Origin: Metaphire vulgaris
Lineage: Eukaryota; Annelida; Clitellata; Crassiclitellata; Megascolecidae
Length of the DNA: 64,000 bases
Reading direction: 5' to 3'
Assembly (NCBI GenBank): GCA_018105865.1
Contig: CM030861.1
Span: 8,092,484-8,156,483 of the forward strand
The number at the start of each line of letters is the position of its first letter. Position 1 is the stretch's first letter. This document shows, piece after piece, positions 56,374 through 64,000 of the stretch. Made by a program: the position numbers and the translations under genes. The notes beneath the pieces were generated by a model that saw nothing but the letters and a program-made list of their open reading frames with translations, was not told the origin of the DNA and searched no databases.

Positions 56374-58619
56374 ATGCAGATGGCCGAAAACAATCGGAGG
56401 TTCCCAAGGAATCTTCAAGGACTCCTGAACTTCTGCACAGAAAATACACAGCAAGAAGATGCCAAAGGACCATCAACATTTGAGCCTATGTCTTCTGAGG
56501 TAGATAGCTCTGATGTTATCTTTCTTTGAAGATGCTGAAATATGTATTTTTTCATTTTGATTCTTTATTTGAAATTGTTATTGTTTGCAATTTATGATTC
56601 AAGTTGATTACAGGTCTGTTGCATTTGAGCTTTGACAAGGGTACGGATGTCTGTGTCCAATCTGATTTGTCCTTTTCATTATTGCCTGTTTACAGGCAGG
56701 GTGAGTTTTTAAAAAACATTGAGGTCTCACTTCTTAGATCTTACAATTGACAATTCTTTTTCCTCACTGGTCTGATTCTTTCTCTCCTCACCCAACAGAT
56801 CTAACTCTCAAAATAACCCTGAATTAAGGGCATATAAATCGTATTCTATTTTGAAATGTCATCTTCTTGGCATAATTATAGAATAGAAAATGGCTGGAAG
56901 AGGCTTTGGCGGGAATGCAGGGGACAGATCCAGTGAAGCTCATGCTTGAGGACATTAAAATCATAATCAACGACACAGACAATTCTCTTGAAAGACGCAG
57001 ATCAGCCCTTGAGGATCTGCAAATGCATTGTGAAGATATTGATGTTGCCAATGGTTGGTGAAATTTAATCATACATACATACATAGTTTATTATTTCTAG
57101 ATCCATCAGCAATGAAATAATTATTACAGGGAAAATATAATATGAGCATAGTACTTAACCCCTTAACTGGGGATCCCGGTTATATTCATCCATTTTACAT
57201 TGAGTTACAGTTAAATACACGGTTAAGGGGTTAACATATTACAGTATAGATGAAATTCAAACAAATGACTTAATTAAAAAGTAAACAATTAGAAAGATCA
57301 TAACATAATTACTCATATTAGTTCAAAACAGGGAAATAAAAAGATACCATAAGGGAAAGAATTCTCGCAAGTAGGTATCTCAGATAGAGTAGGCCCTATA
57401 GTAAATAAAGTAAGTTAAAGGTGTTTGTTATTACTTATTTTAACAATGCAGTTGTTGGTGAGATTTTTGAGGTGGTACTTTGAAAAGAGATTGGGATGCT
57501 TGGCATGGGCTTCAAAGAAACTGTTTGTGCTGCACGCTTTTTGATGTTTGAAGAACTGTAACTGTTTTCACAGATGCTAATTTCGAAAATGACAACAGTT
57601 TTTACTTATTGCGACAGTTTTTTTTCACAAAGTAGCAAATTTTGACCAAAAAGGTCTTTTACGGCCGTGTATTATTTTTAGGCCTAGGACTTATAATGTC
57701 GGGCACGAGTGTGATGTAAGCATTAAAGGAAGAAAACCCAGAAAATGTGCTTTTTTACCTAAATGAGTTTTCCTCAACAAATTATCAATTTTATTTTTTA
57801 AAATTAAGTATATTACCAGTAATTTATTGACAAAATGAGAATGAATTATAAACTTTTTATTTGTTGTAAGTACAAATTGTTTGGTCTGTATGGACACTAA
57901 GTTGAATGTTCAATATGATTTGCCAAAAAACCTTATAAATTTGATACAGAAAATTGGTTGTTATATTTGGAATTAGCACATAAGAATACTATAAGATCAC
58001 AAAGTAATTTTAAAACATCAGACAAAAGAAATTAAAATGTGCATTATATTGAATTATTGCATCCAAAATGGGCTTTGGTTATTATATGATTATATTTATA
58101 TTATATGGTTACCCTGCTATTTGTCATTTGATTCAAATGAGGAGATGGCAGCATGTATTAATAATGATAAACTGATTGTTGCTGGTCGGTTGTTGATTGA
58201 TTTGATTGTTGCTGGTTGGTTCTTGATTGATTTGATTGTTGCTGGTTGGTTGTTGATTGATTTGATTGTTGCTGGTTGGTTGTTGATTGATTTGATTGTT
58301 GCTGGTTGGTTGTTGATTGATTTGATTGTTGCTGGTTGGTTGTTGATTGATCATTCCTGCAGTAGGAATCTATACTACTGCTTGCTTTTGTTGTAGATTT
58401 CCACAAAATCGGCGGGTTTCACTTGCTGCCAACTCTTTTGAGGAGCTAAGACGGAGTTGAGGAGCAGTGCAGCTGAACTCATTGGAACGCTGACCCAGAA
58501 CAATCCGTACTGTCAGAAGGAAGTCCTGAATATTGGTCTTCTTCCGATTCTTCTGAAAATATTAGATGACGAGAAGGAGAGTGAGCAGGTCCGGACAAAG
58601 ACTCTGTTTGCCATTTCAT
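56374..58619 (+). CDS. HSPBP1: Hsp70-binding protein 1 (HSPBP1/FES1), first three exons
   Basis: HSPBP1 is an armadillo-repeat nucleotide-exchange factor for cytosolic Hsp70. Exons: 56374-56499 (MQMAENNRRFPRNLQGLLNF to FEPMSSE), 56882-57053 (NRKWLEEALAGMQG, DPVKLMLEDIK, MHCEDIDVAN) and 58397-58619 (DFHKIGGFHLLPTLLRS, then LRSSAAELIGTLTQNNPYCQ, and LFAISC). Junctions are GT-AG and phases 0, 1 and 1 agree. The family hallmarks PRNLQGLL, 'WL.EA' and 'AA.LIGT..QNNP' are all present. Exon 3 has an in-frame TAA at 58447-58449, after which the conserved text continues one base later. The rest of the armadillo domain (roughly the last 150 residues) is not found before the assembly gap or the UNC93 gene. 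A second in-frame Met (MAENN) at 56380 is an alternative start. Confidence 0.9.
57155..57234. mobile_element. 80-bp TTAA-bounded palindromic element, copy 3 (inverted)
   Basis: TTAACCCCTTAACTGG ... CGGTTAAGGGGTTAA with the core CCATTTTACATTGAGTTAC. It lies in intron 2 of HSPBP1. Confidence 0.85.
58172..58351. repeat. 30-bp minisatellite, six units
   Basis: Six near-perfect units of TTTGATTGTTGCTGGTTGGT plus TGTTGATTGA, in the last HSPBP1 intron seen. The open frame (LIVAGWLLID repeats) is a consequence of a period divisible by three. Confidence 0.95.
58397..58619 (+). CDS. HSPBP1: HSPBP1 exon 3 carrying +1 frameshift at AGC-TAA-G
   Basis: Reading in the phase set by exon 2 gives DFHKIGGFHLLPTLLRS then TAA (58447-58449). 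Skipping one base gives S-K-T-E-LRSSAAELIG and an open frame to the donor at 58620, whose phase then completes the expected Cys codon of LFAISC. The 223-nt exon is one base too long for its phases. Confidence 0.85.
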
Positions 58620-58627
58620 GTGAGCAA

Positions 58628-58740
58628 CTTTTCTGTTAAGCGCATAGGAATAAGGAGCTATTTCCGTGCTTCTTTTGAAAGCACTATAGAAATTAACGTG
58701 AATTTACTTACTTACTTACTTTACTTTACTTACTTACTTT
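58628..58740. mobile_element. 'atagcgct' (TTAC)n retrotransposon tail, inverted
   Basis: AAGCGCATAGGAATAAGG ... CACTATAGAAATTAACG followed by (TTAC)n. Inverted relative to 11330-11480. Confidence 0.6.
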
Positions 58741-58761
58741 TTGTGTCTGTAAAATTTTCAG

Positions 58762-59185
58762 ATGCTTTTACTACTTCTCCGAGGCAGACCACTCAAGTGT
58801 AATACCATCCCACCTGAAATAAGGAGGATTAAAGCTCGGCCCATTTTCAAAAGCAGACTAAAAAGCCATCTGTTTAGGGAGTCATACCCTCTGTAAAGCA
58901 NNNNNNNNNNNNNNNNNNNNNNNNNNNNNNNNNNNNNNNNNNNNNNNNNNNNNNNNNNNNNNNNNNNNNNNNNNNNNNNNNNNNNNNNNNNNNNNNNNNN
59001 TTAAATGGAATTATTATTTTAAAACTATCAGACAAGCTGGCTAAAAATGTAAGAGTAAAGATAGATTTTCGCTCATCAGACCATGGATTTGTGTCATCGG
59101 CCGATGTCCCAGGGCATCATAATAGTGTTCCAAGGATCTAGTTTGATTGATTGAATGATTGATTGATTGATTAATGGCATTGATT
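58762..59185 (+). mobile_element. CR1/L2-like LINE 3' end spanning the gap
   Basis: The translated 3' end reads IPPEIRRIKARPIFKSRLKS then HLFRESYPL and a stop just before the Ns. After the gap the 3' UTR ends in (TGAT)n near 59150-59180. The gap therefore lies inside or next to this repeat. Confidence 0.65.
58901..59000. other. Assembly gap (100 N)
   Basis: Exactly 100 Ns, the usual placeholder for a gap of unknown size. It follows HSPBP1 exon 3 and may hide missing sequence. Confidence 0.99.
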
Positions 59186-59241
59186 GATGGATGCATTAAA
59201 TGGATTGGACAATAAAAGAAGCGATTAAAGATGATGGCAAA

Positions 59242-59321
59242 TTAACCCTTAACTGGGTGCCCCTGAGTAACGCTCGTCCATTTTTATTGAGTTACAAATA
59301 GTTGCCCAGTTAAGGGGTTAA
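59242..59321. mobile_element. 80-bp TTAA-bounded palindromic element, copy 4
   Basis: TTAACCCTTAACTGGG ... CCCAGTTAAGGGGTTAA with the core CCATTTTTATTGAGTTACAA. Confidence 0.8.
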
Positions 59322-59447
59322 TACAGCAAAATTCATCTCATGATGAAACATTCGACTCAATTTATTGATAATCAGATTTTTCACTTGCTGTTCATAATGC
59401 CTCGTGCTATACTAGTCAGGCTTAGTTAAACAGTACTTGGCAGTCAT

Positions 59448-60060
59448 GGGCGCCTACAGAAATTTTTCAAGATGGGCAAAACACGTCTTAACACAACGGT
59501 CACGGTTAATATTTTAGCAAGGTTTTCAGATTTCAATTGAAATATTGGCATTTTTATTTTCCAGGAGGGCAAGTGCCCTCTTGCCAGGGTCGGATTAAGG
59601 TCGGAGGGGCTGGGAGACTGAAAAAGAGGCCGTCGCCTATACTGAAAATCTCTGACATACAAAAAGGTTATCTCCTTCCAAATCCTTCTGACGAGCAAAA
59701 ATGTTATCTAAACAATTGATGGCCTATTTTCATGATGGATGGGGGCTGCAGCCCCTGAGCCCTCCGCCCTTAATATGGCCCTGCTTTGCCCCAATGTGCG
59801 GGCGCCTGAAGTTGGCACTGTAGTTCCTTTCATCATCCTCAAAAGACAAATCAGTCGACTTAAAACCGAAGATGCGTTACTGGGAAGGTCACTTCAAATA
59901 GAATTAGGTTTCTCTGGTCTTGTTACTGGTTGCGCATTCCAGAGCGAGTTGCCTTCAAGAGATGCATGCTAACGTTTGGGCCTTGCACGATCCGTATTTC
60001 CGACTACTGGTAGCCCTGGAGTGGCGTAGCCAGCTTATGCAAAGTGGGGTTGTTGGTGGG
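59448..60060. other. MITE-like and unrecognised sequence
   Basis: Holds 'gggcgcctacag' and 'gggcgcctgaag' phrases about 360 bp apart and 'gagcaaaaatgttatc' typical of local MITEs. A plus-strand frame at 59739-59972 is open but unrecognised. No HSPBP1 exon found. Confidence 0.35.
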
Positions 60061-60194
60061 CACTATGCAACTGAACACCAGCTGGGGCCGCGGCCGACCC
60101 CTACCACACACCACCTCCTTCAACGAAAAGTCAACGGATTTACATCAATTGTGTTGGTCGTATTTTTTTAAAACGGGGTTGTTTGAACAACCCA

Positions 60195-60520
60195 AACAAA
60201 CAACGCCGTACGGTTACGCTACTGTAGCCCTGGTTCACCGACTTCCGTCTACTAACAGGGCGTCTTCAGCTCAGATCCGGCAAGATGTCAAGTTGGTCGT
60301 TCCTCCTCCACCTTCACGGACGGTGAAATTTGGAGAAAAGATCGTTCACGCAAGGAAATGCTATTCTTTGGAATGCGTTACCCAGTGACGTAGCAAGAGA
60401 GTCGAACCCGGAATTATTCGCAAAGAAACTCACCTTTATCAGACGTCGTATGAACTAAAAAAGCGCTCCTGACTTTGGCCTTCTTCCATGTATTTTGCGC
60501 TATAGAAATTGTCTTAACTA
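60195..60520 (+). mobile_element. CR1/L2-like LINE 3' end fragment
   Basis: Across frame changes the text reads QDVKLVVPPP, then GNAILWNALPSDV and ELFAKKLTFIRRR with a stop. This is the usual LINE C-terminus, followed by 'ttgcgctatagaaattgtc'. Confidence 0.65.
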
Positions 60521-61492
60521 ACTAGCTAACTACTGCTTTTCTAACGTTCTAACTATCAGTTTAACATTGAACGTGCGAAACATTAAATTTATTAACGTTA
60601 TTGTTGATGCTTATAAATTGTATACATTTATCTGTTAACGTTTGGATTGAAACTGTAATGGATTGGATCGGTGATGGCGACGGAGTGTAATCTAATCATA
60701 TCTAGATGTAATGTCTTAATTTTTATAAAGAAATCGTGGAATTAGCAATAGAAGGGTCGTCAAACGTTAATAGTTCATCCAGTGGCTTGGCGCGGTTGAA
60801 GCCTCCGGGTCACAAAGGGATTTGCGCCTCCAACTTTTTTCCTTTTCTTAAAAAGTCTTGACAAGCAAAAACGGTCCTCGCCCGCATCGATAATTAATTA
60901 ATTATGTTCGCATCGATCATGTTTTAGCATATTCTTACTTTTAAAAGATTTTCATTACAAGTATTCTTAGTCAATAGAAATCAACCTATTTTAAGATTTC
61001 TTATTACTTACGCTTTTATTTTTTTCTACTTGAAAAGTTTGAGCCCTCAAAAAAAATCTGCGTCCGAGGCGGTCATCCCCTGTCCCCACGCCACGCCTCT
61101 GAGTTCCTCCAATCATCTCAAATATTCGTCAGAATTCAAATATACTCGGTTAGTGAAGCGGTCGACAAAGCCTTTATACTCGTACATGGATATCCATGGG
61201 CTTAATTTAAGAAGCGTACTTTTTCTTTTCGTTGAATTTCATTTGGGGTCTACTGTATGCCTACAGAATAATTGTTCTATCTAAAGACATGATCTATAGT
61301 CGCCTCCAGCGGCTATAACATCTTACGGCATAATTACCCGATTCAGCTATAAATAATTCAACAGTATTTTGTCGCCGTTTTTTTTCTTCCGGCAATAACG
61401 AAGCTGCTTTAGTCGCACCGAAGACATCGCTGTGGCTTTAAATAGTCGTTCATTTGACTGGTCTCTCCACGTCAGTCCGCTTCAGTGTTTTG
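60521..61492. other. Intergenic
   Basis: AT-rich with a decayed MITE near 60780-60890 ('cagtggcttggcgcgg'). No exon of HSPBP1 or UNC93 recognised. Confidence 0.4.
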
Positions 61493-61653
61493 TCCAGCCC
61501 TTTTAGGGGGAAGATTCCCCTCCCCTCGAAAGAATTTTTATTATTTCAGCACTGACACAATTTTTTTTACATTGAACTGTGTATCTTCCCCTCCAATCAA
61601 GTTAATTCCCCCTCTCCCTCCCCCAAAAGGCCTGGAGTCTCGATAAAACACTG
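61493..61653. mobile_element. MITE (CAGTGTTTTGTCC), uninterrupted copy
   Basis: Ends CAGTGTTTTGTCCAGCC / GTCTCGATAAAACACTG. The flanks GTCCGCTT / GTCTGCTT are an 8-bp duplication with one mismatch. It is the empty-site version of the outer element at 34777-36198. Confidence 0.88.
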
Positions 61654-62027
61654 GTCTGCTTTAAGAAACAGCCTCCCCATTTCCCGCCATCTGGAATGCT
61701 TTAATGCATTATGAAGTGACGCTATAGAAGTTTAAGATTATATTAGACTGTATTCTCCACGGCAGATGTGCGCAGGGGACGTACGTGCATTTAGGGAAAT
61801 CCCCCTCTGCGTGAAAAATTGCTCGTCCAATCAAACCTAAAAAGTTTTAACGAAACGTTTAAAAGCTGATCTGGAAGCACAGGAATATGACGCATACAAT
61901 AATTAGTTTTGCAAATATATTTTCGTGTCCAGATCTATAAATGGCAAGATCTTCATCAGCGTTTTGGTTGCAAAGATACTTTGGTCAGTCCATAGACTAT
62001 AATATGGTCTCTGTCTCTCTTCTATCT

Positions 62028-62136
62028 TCTTCTTCTCTCTCTCTCTCTCCTCTCTCTCTTTCTCTCTTTCTCTCTTTCTCTCTTTCTCTCTTTCTCTTCT
62101 CTCTCAGTCTCTTCTGTCTCTCTTTCTCGCCCCTTC

Positions 62137-62184
<48 letters not shown>

Positions 62185-62310
62185 ATCCTTGTCTCACCAT
62201 CTCTCTCTCCCCCTTTCTCTATTCTCTCTTTCTCCGTCTCTCTGTTTTATCTGTCCGTCTCTTCTCTCTCTCCGCCTCTCTCTCTCTCGCTGCCTGTCTC
62301 TCCTTCTCTC
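62028..62310. repeat. (CT)n low-complexity tract
   Basis: Long CT/TCTG pyrimidine run. The Ser/Leu frame across it is an artefact. Confidence 0.95.
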
Positions 62311-62313
62311 TCT

Positions 62314-62314
<1 letters not shown>

Positions 62315-62357
<43 letters not shown>
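62315..62357. repeat. (AT)n microsatellite
   Basis: Alternating AT directly after the CT tract. Confidence 0.95.
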
Positions 62358-62358
<1 letters not shown>

Positions 62359-62475
62359 ATACGACGCTATAAACTATATCTACAGTATATGCTCTCTGCA
62401 ACGAATTATTTACATGTCCAGCGGCGTACCCAGAGGCAGCAGGCAGTATAGAATCTAAGAGGCAGACATATATAC

Positions 62476-64000
62476 CTTAGTGAATTCTCCGTAGACAAAC
62501 GCTTCCTGCATTCCGAGGAACGTCATGAGCGGAGCGCAGAGAGTCATGCGTCGGTCTCTGTGCAGCCTCACGATGGCGCACAGCTGGCTGGCGAGACTGC
62601 GCTTCGACTGGTGAAAGATGACGTCCAGCTTGTCGAGAAACAGGCCCATGATGACCATCCCAGACGCCGAAACGAGCAGAAAAACGCCGACCAGTATGAC
62701 TACGGTGTCTCCGTACAGACTTGCGTTCATCGTCGTCGTCGTCGTCTCTATCGCGAACGCGTGACAGTATCCGCTTCCGCAGACGGTTCCGTTACGCGCC
62801 GCGGCGGACGCCCCTCCGGAACCACCGACTGCGGATTCCGCTCCGGATTCGGTGTTCGCTTCTATAGCGGCGCCTCCGCCCGGGAACACGGAGTTTCCTG
62901 CTCCGTCGTCGGCGTAGAAACTGAATACCGTGGAGGATATGAGATTGCCGAATATCTGAGCCACCTCGAGCGAAGAAGAGGAAGAAGCCGTTGAAGAGAC
63001 TGACGATGTGGTCGTGCTTACCGGAAACGGCTGCGTACGTCACCGCGATGCTCGTCAGATACGTTTCCTGGGCGACGAACAGCGTTGCCATGGAGAATCC
63101 GATGACGACGGTGGCCGGCAGAAGGGTGTAGAACGTGGCGCGCACGTTGGCGACGGTAGACCAGGTGCCCGGCGAGCGAGACCACGATCGCCCGCTTCGG
63201 TCGGATCCTCTGGACGACCGACGTGGCGAAGACGCAGCCGACCGCGAACGAGGCGTTCATGCAGGACAGCGCCGCCAGACCGAGACCGCGGTCGTGGTTG
63301 ATGCTGCTCTGGAGACTGCGCAGGGCGCAGAAGGACGTGAAGACGAGCATGAACCCGACGCCGAGCACCAGAAGGTTCTTCAGGTAGATGCTGCGCAGCT
63401 TCGCCGATTCGATTTCCTTGACGGCGTCGTCGTCGTCGTCGACCTCCCCCTCCTCGCAGTCGGAGGTGAGTAGGCCTACAGGTGAGAGGTCGTCCATCAG
63501 GCGCCTTCGCACCTGGTCCAGGGTCCTCGACAGCAGGGCGCGTCCGCCCGTCTGGGACTCGCCGGAACCGTGAAAGTTCCGCGGATTGATCCGGAGGAAA
63601 GCGGGCGTCGTCTTGCAGATCCGAACCGACGGGCAAGCATCGCCCGACGCCGGGTTCTTCCTGCGCTGGTTCCCTGTTCCTCCGTCGTCATTATCGGACT
63701 TATTTCTGTTCTTGGTGGTACATCGATGGTGGTACTCGTCAGACCGCCGATCGGGAAAATCGTCGCCAGTACCGTCCCTCTGGTCGCGACCGTTGTGCGC
63801 GCCATCAGAGCCTGTGTATCTTCTGGGCTCCGGCTTCTGGCTGCTTAGATGTCTTAAGTCTTCCTCATCGGTCGTTGTCGCCGTGAGATTCGCGTGACGT
63901 TTCTTCGGTCGAACGTCGACGCACCTGGTGACGTCACACCTGTCCATCTCCACCTCGCTGTCACCGTCCGAGTCTATCAGGCGCTGATCTTCGCTGGTCT
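62476..64000 (-). CDS. UNC-93-like membrane protein, large exon, partial at the right edge
   Basis: Multi-pass membrane protein of the UNC93A type. Family members are MFS-like proteins; some regulate potassium channels (nematode UNC-93), others (UNC93B1) traffic Toll-like receptors. The minus-strand frame is open to the window edge; the N-terminal part is hydrophilic and Arg/Asp/Ser-rich. The first membrane segment is KNLLVLGVGFMLVFTSF, then LRSLQSSIN, GLGLAALSCMNASFAVGCVF, then in a second frame FYTLLPATVVIGFSMATLFV, QETYLTSIAVTYA, and in a third frame IFGNLISSTVFSF, then VVILVGVFLLVSASGMVIM and AFVYGEFTK. The exon ends at a GTATAT donor (62475). These correspond to human UNC93A LQSLQSSLN, YTLIPTS, TYLTI, WGNLISS and GDYTRSY. 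Two frame changes (near 63155-63165 and 62965-62975) break the reading. Later exons were not found. No intron within 1.5 kb; GC-rich. Confidence 0.85.

Noticed and set aside
58037..58396. LIVAGWLLID repeat protein (119 codons)
   Set aside because: The period of the minisatellite is divisible by three, and it lies in an HSPBP1 intron.
61941..62357. Ser/Leu-rich 138-codon frame
   Set aside because: Translation of a CT-rich low-complexity tract.
62560..63897. Several plus-strand frames opposite UNC93
   Set aside because: Antisense shadows; the minus strand carries the recognisable membrane segments.

Overview
The window is nuclear DNA from an invertebrate animal, and it carries far more transposon sequence than gene sequence. 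Evidence for an animal is a SOX HMG-box gene, an alpha-arrestin, a cathepsin A gene with 13 coding exons and GT-AG introns, an HSPBP1 gene and an UNC-93-type gene. Hundreds of short inverted-repeat elements, CR1/L2-like and RTE-like retrotransposon tails and long microsatellites fill the rest. I cannot name the species. A run of 100 Ns at 58901-59000 shows that this is a draft assembly.

Layout. 0.7-11.9 kb (minus): complete lysosomal serine carboxypeptidase (CTSA-like) gene. 12.9-14.1 kb: 348-bp tandem array. 14.7-15.4 kb: a hAT element. 15.5-26.6 kb: one 11.1-kb inverted-terminal element whose ends hold ACGTT-rich tandem arrays of 100 bp (left) and 136 bp (right); inside are a DUF4806-like gene, a CR1/L2-like LINE tail and a Ty3/gypsy remnant. 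27.1-28.5 kb: 5'-truncated RTE-like LINE. 29-29.9 kb: nested MITEs. 30.0-31.2 kb (minus): intronless alpha-arrestin. 31.4-36.2 kb: nested transposon stacks. 38.7-39.0 kb: very long CAG tract. 41.0-41.9 kb (minus): intronless SOX gene. 47.2-48.7 kb: hAT MITE inside hAT MITE. 49.9-52.6 kb (minus): exons of an unrecognised gene. 53.6-54.2 kb: CR1/L2-like LINE tail. 56.4-58.6 kb (plus): first three exons of HSPBP1, then LINE sequence and the gap. 62.5-64.0 kb (minus): large UNC93 exon running off the right edge.

The genes fall into two styles. CTSA and HSPBP1 are AT-rich with many introns. The arrestin, SOX and UNC93 genes are GC-rich and have no introns in the coding stretch seen. No functional cluster links them.

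Main points for a second look. (1) CTSA and HSPBP1 are otherwise well conserved, yet both are broken by the same arrangement: a serine AGY codon, an in-frame TAA, and resumption of the conserved protein in the +1 frame. This could be programmed +1 frameshifting or draft error. (2) The 11.1-kb element with asymmetric terminal arrays carries a DUF4806-like gene. (3) A young 1-kb element with 195-bp inverted repeats carries a cysteine-rich ORF and sits inside a MITE. (4) A family of TTAA-bounded elements is only about 80 bp long.
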